The translations under genes were made by a program, and so were the position numbers. DNA of 64,000 nt from an uncultured Subdoligranulum sp. (GTDB lineage: Bacteria; Bacillota; Clostridia; Oscillospirales; Ruminococcaceae), in the NCBI GenBank assembly GCA_900545545.1, contig UQZO01000002.1:1-64000 (forward strand), in the 5' to 3' direction. A model generated the notes under the pieces. The model did not search any database and was not told the DNA's origin. It was given only the letters and a program-made list of their open reading frames with translations. Numbering within the stretch: the first letter of the stretch is position 1; each line of letters starts with the position of its first letter. This document shows positions 41,596 through 50,204 of the stretch, one piece after another.

Positions 41596-43848
41596 TTACA
41601 TCACCTTGTGGCAGGTACGGGCGATGACATCCAGCTGCTGTTCACGGGTCAGATCGATGAACTTGACCGCGTAGCCGGAAACACGGATGGTGAAGTTGGC
41701 GTACTCTTCCTTCTCGGGATGCTCCATGGCGTCAATCAGCTTCTCTTTGCCGAAGACGTTGACGTTCAGGTGGTGGGCACCCTGGTCGAAGTAGCCGTCC
41801 ATAACCTGCACCAGGTTCTCCACACGCTCCTGCTCACCGTGGCCCAGGGCATCGGGGCTGATGGTCTGGGTGTTGGAGATGCCGTCCAGCGCCCAGTGGT
41901 AGGGCAGCTTGGCCACCGAGTTCAAGCTGGCCAGCAGGCCGTGGGTCTCGGCACCGTAGCTGGGGTTGCCGCCGGGGGCAAACGGGGTGTAAGCCTTGCG
42001 GCCGTCGGGCATGGCACCGGTGGCCTTGCCGTACACCACGTTGGAGGTGATGGTCAGGATAGAGGTGGTGGGCTCGGAGTTGCGGTAGGTGTGGCGGCGC
42101 TTGATCTTCTCCAGGAAGCTGCGCAGCAGGTTGACGGCGATATCGTCGGCACGGTCATCGTCGTTGCCGTACTTCGGGAAGTCACCCTCGATCTCGTAGT
42201 CGGTGACCAGGCCCTGCTCATTGCGGATGCACTTGACCTTGGCGTACTTGATGGCGCTGAGGGAGTCTACCACATGGCTGAAGCCCGCAATGCCGGTAGC
42301 AAAGGTACGGCGCACATCGGTATCGATGAGGGCCATCTCGGCGGCTTCGTAGTAGTACTTGTCGTGCATGTACTGGATGAGGTTCAGCACGTTTACGTAC
42401 AGACCGGCCAGCCAGTCCATCATCACATCGTACTTCTTGACAACCTCATCGTAGTCCAGATATTCGCTGGTGATGGGGGCGTAGGCGGGGCCTACCTGCT
42501 CGCCCAGCTTCTCGTCCACACCGCCGTTGATGGCGTACAGCAGGCACTTGGCCAGGTTGGCACGGGCACCGAAGAACTGCATCTCCTTGCCGGTCTGGGT
42601 GGCAGACACGCAGCAGCAGATGGAGTAGTCGTCGCCCCAGACAGGCTTCATGACATCGTCGTTCTCATACTGGACCGAGGAAGTCTTGATGGAGATGCGG
42701 GCGGCGTAATCCTTGAAGGTCTTGGGCAGCGCGGAGGAATAGAGCACCGTCATGTTGGGCTCCGGAGCGGGGCCCATGTTCTCCAGCGTGTGCAGGAAGC
42801 GGAAGTCGGTCTTGGTGACCATGGAACGGCCGTCCATGCCGATGCCGCCCACTTCCAGGGTAGCCCACACGGGGTCACCGCTGAACAGCTGGTTGTAGCT
42901 GGGGATACGGGCGAACTTGACCATACGGAACTTCATGACCATATGATCGATCAGCTCCTGGGCCTGCTCCTCGGTGATCAGACCGCGCTCCAGGTCACGC
43001 TGGATGTAAATATCCAGGAAGGTGGATACGCGGCCCACGCTCATGGCAGCGCCGTTCTGGGTCTTGATGGCAGCCAGATAGCCGAAGTACAGCCACTGGA
43101 CGGCTTCCTTGGCGTTGGCAGCGGGCTGGGAGATATCGTAGCCGTAGGCAGCGGCCATCTCCTTCATGCCCTTCAAAGCGTTGATCTGCAGGGTGATTTC
43201 CTCACGCTGACGGATCACGTCATCCAGCATGGTGCCGTCGCCGCAGTTGGCGAAGTCGTTCTGCTTCTCCTTGATCAGGAAGTCGATGCCGTACAGCGCC
43301 ACGCGGCGGTAGTCGCCGACGATACGGCCGCGGCCGTAGGTGTCGGGCAAACCGGTGATGATGTGGCTGTGGCGGGCCTTCTTCATCTCAGGGGTATAGG
43401 CATCAAAAACAGCCTGGTTGTGGGTGCGGGTATACTGGGTAAAGATCTCGTGCAGCTTGGCGCTGGGGGTATAGCCGTAGGTAGTGCAGGCCTGCTCCGC
43501 CATCTTGATGCCGCCGTACGGCATGAAAGCGCGCTTGAGGGGCTTATCAGTCTGCAGACCGACGATCTGCTCCAGGTCCTTGAGGGCAGGATCGATGTAG
43601 CCGGGGCCGTAAGCCGTCAGGCCGGAGACAACCTCGGTCTCCATATCGAGGACGCCGCCCTTGGCACGCTCCTCTTTCTGCAAGGCCTGCAGGGCGCCCC
43701 ACAGCTTGTTGGTAGCTTCCGTCGGGCCGACGAGGAAGCTCTCGTCGCCGTCGTAAGGCTTGTAGTTCTTTTGGATGAAGTCACGGGTATTGACTTCTTC
43801 CTTCCAGATACGGCCTTCGAAACCTTCCCACTGCTTGAAATCTGTCAT
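41596..43848 (-). CDS. pflB: Formate C-acetyltransferase (pyruvate formate-lyase)
   Basis: 750 residues, full length. Adjacent active-site cysteines in SICCCVSATQTG and the glycyl radical Gly725 in RVSGYAVKF near the C-terminus. Converts pyruvate and CoA to acetyl-CoA and formate in anaerobic fermentation. ATG at 43848 after AGAAGGAGT. The long upstream region has several palindromes, fitting redox or carbon control. Confidence 0.97.
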   Translation of the reverse strand: MTDFKQWEGFEGRIWKEEVNTRDFIQKNYKPYDGDESFLVGPTEATNKLWGALQALQKEERAKGGVLDMETEVVSGLTAYGPGYIDPALKDLEQIVGLQTDKPLKRAFMPYGGIKMAEQACTTYGYTPSAKLHEIFTQYTRTHNQAVFDAYTPEMKKARHSHIITGLPDTYGRGRIVGDYRRVALYGIDFLIKEKQNDFANCGDGTMLDDVIRQREEITLQINALKGMKEMAAAYGYDISQPAANAKEAVQWLYFGYLAAIKTQNGAAMSVGRVSTFLDIYIQRDLERGLITEEQAQELIDHMVMKFRMVKFARIPSYNQLFSGDPVWATLEVGGIGMDGRSMVTKTDFRFLHTLENMGPAPEPNMTVLYSSALPKTFKDYAARISIKTSSVQYENDDVMKPVWGDDYSICCCVSATQTGKEMQFFGARANLAKCLLYAINGGVDEKLGEQVGPAYAPITSEYLDYDEVVKKYDVMMDWLAGLYVNVLNLIQYMHDKYYYEAAEMALIDTDVRRTFATGIAGFSHVVDSLSAIKYAKVKCIRNEQGLVTDYEIEGDFPKYGNDDDRADDIAVNLLRSFLEKIKRRHTYRNSEPTTSILTITSNVVYGKATGAMPDGRKAYTPFAPGGNPSYGAETHGLLASLNSVAKLPYHWALDGISNTQTISPDALGHGEQERVENLVQVMDGYFDQGAHHLNVNVFGKEKLIDAMEHPEKEEYANFTIRVSGYAVKFIDLTREQQLDVIARTCHKVM

Positions 43849-44173
43849 AAACGTACTCCTTCTCATGGTATACATTCCATATGTGGTATTCGCGCAGATA
43901 CTATGTTACCATATCTGCAAAAAAACGCAAGAGGCAATTGCCAATTTTCGGTGTTTGCACTTTGCAGCTATACTATAGCAAAGCAGTATGCTATTGTATG
44001 TTGTTTCAGCAACAGTTTTCTGCAAGTTTTTCCTTCAGACAATGGCAGCGCCCCCTTTGGTTAGTCTTCTCTAACCTCGCTGTAACGATACCACATTTCC
44101 CCTTTTCTGTCAAGCGGCATCCAAACAAAAAGCGGTTGCCCTTCCCTGCCGGAAAGAACAACCGCGCTATTTT
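43849..44173. promoter_or_regulatory. pflB upstream regulatory region with several palindromes
   Basis: 325 bases with no gene. AT-rich. Contains inverted repeats GCAGATA/TATCTGC (43894-43918, 11-base centre), palindrome GGCAATTGCC (43933-43942) and GCTATACTATAGC (43967-43979); minus-strand -10-like TATAGT at 43978-43973. No clear Rex, Fnr or CcpA consensus. Likely operators for pflB. Confidence 0.5.
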
Positions 44174-45391
44174 TCAGAAGAACAAAAAGTGATAGGTCTG
44201 GATGGGAATATTGTACGACTGCCCCTGCATCAGCAAGACCAGGAAGCAGATGCCGCTGATGATGTGCCAGAGCAGCGCTGCCCCGCACACCAGGACCCGC
44301 GTGCCCAGATATCCCCCATTATTGCCGCGGCGCCAGTCGACCAAAGCCTGCAGCCAGACCGCAACCGATTCCAGAAGGAAAACCCAATAGCAGATAAACG
44401 GCCCCCACCAGAGGTTGGCATGGTACAGGCGCTCGCCGCTTTCCACCAAAAAGAGGGCTTCGGCCATAGCCACGCCGAACACCAACAGGCTGAACCGGTA
44501 ACGGAAGCTGCCCCACCCGCGGCGGCCCAGCAGAATCCCGACGGCCGCCACAAACACGAAGGAACGCAGCAGCCCCAGGACGCCCGCCTCATTGAAGGGC
44601 CCCCACAGCATGGCATGGCGGTCAAAGTCTACCGTAAAGATAAGCTTCATGCCGCTGCCCGCATCGGCAAACAGCACGTTGGCCTGGATCAGGCAGAGAG
44701 CGATGCTGGGCAGCACGCTGCAGCCCATGATCACTTCCTGGCAGAGGTTCTTTCCACGGGTTTGCACAAGATCGGCAATGAGCAGCAACAGCAATGCCGG
44801 CGCAAAGGCAAACACAAGGCTCGCCTTAAAGCTGGTCGCCACGGTCAGCCAGACGGTATAAATCAGCCAGGCACGTACATCCAGCTTGCCGGACATACTC
44901 TGCCACGCCCGGTAAAACGCCAGCACCGCCAGCAGCGCAAAGGGTGCCAGCATAATATAGGTGGTATTGTGATACACGGTACCGATGATGGTTCCCTGAT
45001 ACCAGTAACCGCCCCGGGGAATCCAGACCGCCTGGGCCAAGTAGATGGCAAGGCTGACCATGAGCCGCCCCGGGCAGGGCCATTGGGGCACCGCCAGACG
45101 CAGCCCGCGGGCAAATACGGCCACCGCCGCCAGATGAAACACCGCCAGCAGAACAGCAATGCCCCAGCGTCCGCCCAGTGCATAGGCCGGACCGATGAGC
45201 AGCGAGGTGGTGGAATAAATCATGCCCTTTTGAGCAAAACCCAGATGCTGCCCCAGGTCAGAAGTATAGGGGTCGTTGCCCCCGCCGGGCGAGCACAGCT
45301 GCTGGTAATGCAGCCAGGCCATGGCCACGGCAAAAACGACCAGTGCCAGCAGTGCCGCTGCCCACAGGGCCCGTTGTTTGAAAGTTTTAGA
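44174..45391 (-). CDS. Polytopic membrane protein, function unknown
   Basis: 405 residues from the chosen start, about ten to eleven hydrophobic segments, large outside loop near residue 30-50 (LCSPGGGNDPYTSDLGQHLG). Resembles multi-pass membrane glycan enzymes (GT-C or EpsG-like polymerases) in layout only; no motif is diagnostic. TTG at 45391 is chosen because GGAAAGGA lies upstream; a GTG at 45442 adds 17 residues but has no ribosome site and is close to a likely transcription start. Its position after the glycan operon makes a polysaccharide role attractive but unproven. Confidence 0.6.
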   Translation of the reverse strand, partial: SKTFKQRALWAAALLALVVFAVAMAWLHYQQLCSPGGGNDPYTSDLGQHLGFAQKGMIYSTTSLLIGPAYALGGRWGIAVLLAVFHLAAVAVFARGLRLAVPQWPCPGRLMVSLAIYLAQAVWIPRGGYWYQGTIIGTVYHNTTYIMLAPFALLAVLAFYRAWQSMSGKLDVRAWLIYTVWLTVATSFKASLVFAFAPALLLLLIADLVQTRGKNLCQEVIMGCSVLPSIALCLIQANVLFADAGSGMKLIFTVDFDRHAMLWGPFNEAGVLGLLRSFVFVAAVGILLGRRGWGSFRYRFSLLVFGVAMAEALFLVESGERLYHANLWWGPFICYWVFLLESVAVWLQALVDWRRGNNGGYLGTRVLVCGAALLWHIISGICFLVLLMQGQSYNIPIQTYHFLFF

Positions 45392-45554
45392 CAAAAAAGG
45401 TGCCGTCCTTTCCGGCAGCGTACCGCCTGCAATGGAGATCACGGCGCAAAGCCGTATCTATTATGATACCATACCCGACGCAAAACGCAAGGGCCGTGCT
45501 CTGCTTTTGGGCAGGGCTACCAAAAACAACCTATGCAGCAGCGTTGTTTTTTAC

Positions 45555-45583
45555 TTGCCAAACGCGCCATTATCCTGTATAAT
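45555..45583 (+). promoter_or_regulatory. Promoter of the COG2426 gene
   Basis: TTGCCA (45555-45560), 17-base spacer, TATAAT (45578-45583). Confidence 0.7.
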
Positions 45584-45628
45584 AGAGCCTGTTGTGTATA
45601 ATAAAAAGTAACACTGTGAGGTTTCACG

Positions 45629-46108
45629 ATGCTGACAAATTATCTGTACGTTTTCTTTATCTCGATGGTGCCGCTGATCGAGCTGCGCGGTGCCATCCTG
45701 TTCGGCGTAGGTCTGGGCCTGCCCCTGTGGAGCGTTTACATCATTGCTATCATCGGCAATATGCTGCCGGTTCCCTTCATCTTCTTCTTTGCCCGCAAGG
45801 TGCTGGAGTGGGGCGCCGACAAACCGGTGATCGGCAAGTTTTTCACCTTCTGCCTGAAGAAGGGCCACAAGGGCGGCGAAAAGCTGAAAGAAAAAGCTGG
45901 TCGCGGCCTGCCCTGGGCACTGCTGCTTTTCGTCGGCATTCCGCTGCCGGGTACCGGCGCCTGGACCGGCACTCTGGCTGCCAGCCTGCTGGATATGGAT
46001 TTCAAATCCAGCGTACTGGCCTGCATGGGCGGCGTGCTGCTGGCAGGCTGCATCATGGGTGTACTCAGCGTGGCCGGTTTCTCTGCTCTGGGCGCCGTAG
46101 TGGCATAA
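45629..46108 (+). CDS. Small multidrug export-type membrane protein (COG2426)
   Basis: 159 residues, four or so membrane segments. N-terminal FFISMVPLIELRGAILFGVG and later FVGIPLPGTGAWTG and LACMGGVLLAGCIMG match the COG2426 family. The name comes from distant resemblance to drug exporters; the substrate is unknown. GTGAGGT precedes the ATG. Monocistronic, with promoter and terminator. Confidence 0.85.
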   Translation: MLTNYLYVFFISMVPLIELRGAILFGVGLGLPLWSVYIIAIIGNMLPVPFIFFFARKVLEWGADKPVIGKFFTFCLKKGHKGGEKLKEKAGRGLPWALLLFVGIPLPGTGAWTGTLAASLLDMDFKSSVLACMGGVLLAGCIMGVLSVAGFSALGAVVA

Positions 46109-46135
46109 CCCATTTTTTGAATCCGTTTACAAAGG

Positions 46136-46171
46136 AAGAACCGACTCTACGGAAAAGTAGGGTCGGTTCTT
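46136..46171 (+). terminator. Terminator of the COG2426 gene
   Basis: AAGAACCGAC/GTCGGTTCTT stem extended by CTAC/GTAG, then TCTTTATTG. Confidence 0.75.
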
Positions 46172-46255
46172 CTTTATTGTTTTTGAGGATTCCCAGCAAT
46201 AATTTACCCGCAATGCAATATTTTTTCGCAACACGAATCGCAGGCGTGATTCAAA

Positions 46256-46696
46256 TTAAGCGTTCGGCAACACCATTTCCATGATAATCTCATCTTCATC
46301 GTGACCAATTTCCACAAAACCCAGTTGCTTATACATATTTTGAGCAATATCATTTTCCTCAATATAACACAGCATAACTTTGTTATACTTACCGTCCTGC
46401 TTCATCTCATCCAGCAGCAACTGCATTGCAGCCTTTCCGTAGCCATGTCCCTGGTACCGTTCATCGATAAACATTTGGCTCACATCATAACTTGCCCGTT
46501 CCGGGCAATCATAATACAGCCCCATACCAATCGGAATTTCCCCATCATAGATGAAAAAAGCACGGCTTCGCTGATTCCGGTAGGCATACGCTCTTGCCAA
46601 AATCACAGTTTTGTTTGCCACATATTTTTCCTGCGCTTTTGCCACATTCAATCTCACGCGCCAATTATCCGGATTCACATCAACCAGTCGAATCAT
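46256..46696 (-). CDS. GNAT family N-acetyltransferase
   Basis: 146 residues. Acetyl-CoA site in YQGHGYGKAAMQLLLDEM, with QMFIDERY before it and LCYIEENDIAQNMYKQLGF after. Resembles spermidine or PaiA/BltD-type acetyltransferases. The gene is clearly AT-rich and uses different codons from its neighbours, suggesting recent transfer. GTGAGGAA before the ATG. The substrate is not known. Confidence 0.88.
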   Translation of the reverse strand: MIRLVDVNPDNWRVRLNVAKAQEKYVANKTVILARAYAYRNQRSRAFFIYDGEIPIGMGLYYDCPERASYDVSQMFIDERYQGHGYGKAAMQLLLDEMKQDGKYNKVMLCYIEENDIAQNMYKQLGFVEIGHDEDEIIMEMVLPNA

Positions 46697-46783
46697 ATTT
46701 CCTCACACATTGTATTTCGTCAATAGGTTTTGTTTACACGGTATCTTCCTTGGTTCCATCACCATGTTCTTATTGCATACAAC

Positions 46784-46827
46784 AAACGAGCCCATACACT
46801 TCCATTCCGAAATGTATGGGCTCGTTT
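46784..46827 (-). terminator. Terminator after lysS
   Basis: Perfect 15-bp stem AAACGAGCCCATACA with a 14-base loop; modest T tail (TTTGTTG) on the minus strand. Lies about 73 bases past the lysS stop; the stretch 46697-46899 holds nothing else. Confidence 0.65.
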
Positions 46828-46899
46828 CCGATAAGTCCTATGGTGCTGGCCGATGTCAAATCGGCAATCACGCGGCCAAAAAACTTTGGTTCAATTTCC

Positions 46900-48402
46900 T
46901 CAGTCGATGGGCTTCATGGTGGGGAAGAGCAGCACGTCACGGATGGACGCGGAGTCGGTGAGCAGCATGACCAGACGGTCGACGCCGAAGCCCAGACCGC
47001 CTGTGGGAGGCAGGCCGTACTCCAGGGCGGTGACGTAGTCGTAGTCCACCTGGGCCTTGCTGGCGGGGTCCAGCTGCTTGCGCTCGGCGACCTGACGCTC
47101 AAAGCGGCCCTTCTGGTCGATGGGATCGTTCAGCTCGCTGAAGGCGTTGCCGAACTCGGTAGCATTGATGAAGTACTCAAACCGCTCGGTGAACATGGGG
47201 TCATTGGGCTTGCGCTTGGCCAGCGGGCTGACCTCTACGGGGTAATCGTAGATGAAAGTAGGCTGGATCAGGTTTTCTTCCACGAAGGCATCGAAGAACT
47301 CGGCCACGATCGCCCCCTTGGTGGGGATTTCGGGCAGTTCCACATGATGCTCCTTGGCCAGCGCAATGGCTTCCTCGTCGGTCTTGACGGTGTCAAAGTC
47401 CACGCCGGAATACTTCTTGACCGCTTCCACCATGGTCATGCGCTCCCAGTGGGAGAGGTCGATTTCCTTGCCCTGGTAGGGAATCTGCAACGTGCCGCAG
47501 ACCTTCTGGGCAACGGTCTTCATCATCTCTTCGACGAGATCCATCATGCCGTGGTAGTCGGTGTAGGCCTGGTACAGTTCGATGGTGGTGAACTCGGGGT
47601 TGTGCTTGGGGTCCATGCCCTCATTGCGGAAGATACGGCCCACTTCGTAGACGCGGTCCATGCCGCCCACGATCAAACGCTTAAGGTAAAGCTCCGTCTC
47701 AATGCGCAGGACCATATCCATATCCAGCGTATTGTGGTGGGTCAGGAAGGGACGGGCGGAAGCACCGATCTCAAACGGCGTCAGGATGGGCGTTTCCACT
47801 TCCAGGAAGCCCTTGCCGTCCAGGAAGCTGCGCAGCTCCCGCAGAATGGCGCTGCGCTTGACGAAAGTTTCCTTAACGTCGGGGTTGACGATAAGGTCCA
47901 CATAGCGCTGACGGTAGCGGGCTTCGCGGTCGGTCAGGCCATGGAACTTTTCGGGCAGGGGCAGCAGGCTCTTGGAGAGCAGCGTCAGCTCATTGACGCG
48001 GACCGAGATCTCACCCATCTTGGTGCGGAACACTTCGCCCTTGCAGCCAATGATATCGCCGATGTCCAGTTTTTTGAAGGCGGCGTAAGCCTCATCGCCC
48101 AGCAAATCGCGCTTGACGAAAATCTGGATATCGCCCTTCTGATCGCGCAGATGGGCAAAGCTTGCCTTACCCATAACACGCTTGGACATCATACGGCCCG
48201 CCAGCGTGACGACCTTACCGGTTTCGGCTTCGGCAGGCAGATCGGCAAACTCGGCTTTGAGGTCGGCCGAGTAAGCATCCTGAGGATACTTGGTGATGAC
48301 AAAGGGGTCATGGCCGGCGGCACGCAGGTCGGCCAGCTTCTGGCGGCGGACAGCCGCCTGCTGGGTCAGATCCTGCTCGGTCTGGGGCTTGTTCTGCTCC
48401 AT
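46900..48402 (-). CDS. lysS: Lysyl-tRNA synthetase, class II
   Basis: 500 residues. N-terminal OB-fold anticodon domain, then class II motifs: RSAILRELRSFLDG, RNEGMDPKHNPEFTTIELY and GLGFGVDRLVMLL. Charges tRNA-Lys. AAGGAAGA before the ATG. Follows greA in the same direction with a weak hairpin between. Confidence 0.97.
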   Translation of the reverse strand: MEQNKPQTEQDLTQQAAVRRQKLADLRAAGHDPFVITKYPQDAYSADLKAEFADLPAEAETGKVVTLAGRMMSKRVMGKASFAHLRDQKGDIQIFVKRDLLGDEAYAAFKKLDIGDIIGCKGEVFRTKMGEISVRVNELTLLSKSLLPLPEKFHGLTDREARYRQRYVDLIVNPDVKETFVKRSAILRELRSFLDGKGFLEVETPILTPFEIGASARPFLTHHNTLDMDMVLRIETELYLKRLIVGGMDRVYEVGRIFRNEGMDPKHNPEFTTIELYQAYTDYHGMMDLVEEMMKTVAQKVCGTLQIPYQGKEIDLSHWERMTMVEAVKKYSGVDFDTVKTDEEAIALAKEHHVELPEIPTKGAIVAEFFDAFVEENLIQPTFIYDYPVEVSPLAKRKPNDPMFTERFEYFINATEFGNAFSELNDPIDQKGRFERQVAERKQLDPASKAQVDYDYVTALEYGLPPTGGLGFGVDRLVMLLTDSASIRDVLLFPTMKPID

Positions 48403-48433
48403 GGGAGATCTTCCTTTCTTTTCCTAATACAAA

Positions 48434-48458
48434 CAGGGGCAGGTATTCCCCGCCCCTG
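48434..48458 (-). terminator. Hairpin between greA and lysS
   Basis: 7-bp CAGGGGC/GCCCCTG stem, minus-strand tail TTTGTATT. Partial terminator or spacer; lysS has no other clear promoter. Confidence 0.5.
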
Positions 48459-48465
48459 CCTTGTT

Positions 48466-48954
48466 TTACTTCGAGCGCGAAACGGCCAGCACCTTGTAAA
48501 CAATGATGCTGCCGTTGGGCAGGGTAACGTCGACTTCGTCACCGGCTTTGTGGCCGATCAGCGCAGCGCCCACAGGGCTTTCATCGCTGATGCGGTTGAG
48601 GTTCATATCGGCCTCGGTGGAACCGGTGATGTCGTATTCTTCGGCATCTTCCGGATCATCGCCTTCGGCGAGGATCTTGACGCGCATACCGATGGAAACG
48701 GTGTCGTTGGACAGCTCGCTGTCATCGATGATGCGGGCCACTTTCAGGGTAGCTTCCAGGTCGGCAATGCGGGCCTCCACAATGGCCTGCTCCTCCTTGG
48801 CAGCATCATACTCGGCATTTTCGCTCAGGTCGCCGTAGCCGCGCGCGACCTTGATCTTATCCGCCACTTCCTTACGTTTGACGGTGCGCAGTTCGTTCAG
48901 ATCCTGTTCCAGCTTCTGGTAACCCTCACGGGTAACGACGACTTCTTTAGCCAT
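48466..48954 (-). CDS. greA: Transcription elongation factor GreA
   Basis: 162 residues. Coiled-coil N-terminal hairpin with the acidic tip (ARGYGDLSENAEYDAAKEEQ; Asp and Glu of DLSENAEY reach the RNAP active site), then the FKBP-like C-terminal domain (VGAALIGHKAGDEV). Rescues backtracked polymerase. ATG at 48954 after AGGAGAA. Confidence 0.97.
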   Translation of the reverse strand: MAKEVVVTREGYQKLEQDLNELRTVKRKEVADKIKVARGYGDLSENAEYDAAKEEQAIVEARIADLEATLKVARIIDDSELSNDTVSIGMRVKILAEGDDPEDAEEYDITGSTEADMNLNRISDESPVGAALIGHKAGDEVDVTLPNGSIIVYKVLAVSRSK

Positions 48955-48990
48955 GCTCGATTCTCCTAACATTACGCGAAAGTAAAAGTT

Positions 48991-49014
48991 GTGCGGCCCG
49001 CAAAAGAGCCGCAC
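48991..49014 (-). terminator. Leader hairpin in front of greA
   Basis: GTGCGGC/GCCGCAC 7-bp stem, minus-strand tail AACTTTTACTTTC, placed immediately after the predicted greA transcription start. May terminate trpS read-through or attenuate greA. Confidence 0.5.
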
Positions 49015-49024
49015 CAATTCAAAT

Positions 49025-49053
49025 ATTATATCGGCTCAAAGCCGATTTGTCAA
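49025..49053 (-). promoter_or_regulatory. Consensus promoter of greA
   Basis: Minus strand TTGACA (49053-49048), 17-base spacer, TATAAT (49030-49025): a perfect sigma-A match. The spacer is itself an inverted repeat, ATCGGCT ttg AGCCGAT. Confidence 0.85.
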
Positions 49054-49073
49054 GGCTTTTGCGCGGGAGCGCG

Positions 49074-50084
49074 TTATTTATCCAGCTGCAGCAGGCCCAC
49101 CTTGCGGTAAACTTTGCTGACTGTGCGGTTGGCGATGCGGGCCGCACGCTCGGCGCCGCTTTTCAGCACGCCATCCACATATGCCTTGTCGGCCAGAATC
49201 CGGTTGTACTCCGCCTGCACCGGCGTCAGCGCGTCGGCGGTCACTTCGGCTACCGCCAGCTTGAAGTCGCCATAGCCCTTGCCGGCAAACTCCGCCTCGA
49301 TCTCCTCGTTGCTCTTGCCGGTGAAGGTCGAGTAAATCGCCATCAGGTTGGAAACGCCGGGCTTGTTCTCCCGGTCAAAGCGGACCACACCGTCGGAGTC
49401 GGTGACCGCACGCTTGAATTTGCGCACGATGGTGTCCTTATCGTCCGTCATGAGAACAAAGGAGTTCACGTTGGAATCCGACTTGCTCATCTTCTTGGTG
49501 GGCTCGGACAGGGACATGATCTTGGCGCCGGATGCCGGGACATAGCCTTCCGGCAGGGTGAAGGTATCGCCGTAAACACCATTGAAGCGGTTGGCAATGG
49601 TACGGGCGATCTCCAGATGCTGGGTCTGGTCCTGTCCCACGGGCACGAGGTCTGCGTTGTAGATCAGGATGTCGGCTGCCATCAGCACCGGGTAGGTGAA
49701 CAGGCCGCCGTTGACGTTATCGGGATGTTTGGCGCTCTTATCCTTGAACTGGGTCATGCGGGAAAGCTCGCCGAACTGGGTGTTGCAGGCGAGAATCCAG
49801 GACAGTTCGCAGTGTGCGGGCACATGGCTCTGCACAAAGAGGACGTGATTTTCCGGGTCGATGCCCACCGCCAGCAGCAGAGCTGCCAGCTCACGGGTGC
49901 GGCGGCGCAGCTCCGCCGGGACCTGACGCACGGTGAGGGCGTGCAGGTCGGCAACCATATACAGGCAGTCATAGTCGGGCTGCAGCAGGGCCCAGTTCCG
50001 CACCGCGCCAATGTAGTTGCCCAGCGTGGGGGTACCCGTGGGCTGAATGCCCGAAAGAATCCGTTTACGTTTTTCTTCTGCCAT
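49074..50084 (-). CDS. trpS: Tryptophanyl-tRNA synthetase
   Basis: 336 residues, class I. GIQPTGTPTLGNYIGA (HIGH equivalent) and KKMSKSDSN (KMSKS). Charges tRNA-Trp. ATG at 50084 with AGGTGG upstream; a GTG three codons before overlaps that site. No T-box leader is evident in the 120 bases upstream. Confidence 0.97.
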   Translation of the reverse strand: MAEEKRKRILSGIQPTGTPTLGNYIGAVRNWALLQPDYDCLYMVADLHALTVRQVPAELRRRTRELAALLLAVGIDPENHVLFVQSHVPAHCELSWILACNTQFGELSRMTQFKDKSAKHPDNVNGGLFTYPVLMAADILIYNADLVPVGQDQTQHLEIARTIANRFNGVYGDTFTLPEGYVPASGAKIMSLSEPTKKMSKSDSNVNSFVLMTDDKDTIVRKFKRAVTDSDGVVRFDRENKPGVSNLMAIYSTFTGKSNEEIEAEFAGKGYGDFKLAVAEVTADALTPVQAEYNRILADKAYVDGVLKSGAERAARIANRTVSKVYRKVGLLQLDK

Positions 50085-50135
50085 AATTTCCACCTTCTAT
50101 AAATACAGGCTTATCCGTCTGTTGTAGTAGTTACT

Positions 50136-50164
50136 ATTCAATCACACGCGGGGCACTTTGTCAA
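50136..50164 (-). promoter_or_regulatory. Promoter of trpS
   Basis: Minus strand TTGACA (50164-50159), 17-base spacer, TTGAAT (50141-50136), or TGAATA with an 18-base spacer. Confidence 0.5.
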
Positions 50165-50170
50165 CAAAAT

Positions 50171-50198
50171 TTGCCCGCAGCGGCAAAGCTGCGGGCAA
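50171..50198 (-). terminator. Terminator of the sigma/anti-sigma operon
   Basis: Perfect 11-bp stem TTGCCCGCAGC with a 6-base loop, minus-strand tail ATTTTGTTG, just before the trpS promoter. Confidence 0.8.
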
Positions 50199-50204
50199 GG
50201 TTTT

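Noticed and set aside
41608..44064. Open frame of 818 codons antisense to pflB
   Set aside because: Shadow of pflB; low-complexity Val/Gly/Leu sequence without motif.
50085..50170. Possible T-box leader upstream of trpS
   Set aside because: The promoter leaves too short a leader and no T-box core or terminator/antiterminator pair is seen; the nearby hairpin is the end of the anti-sigma operon.
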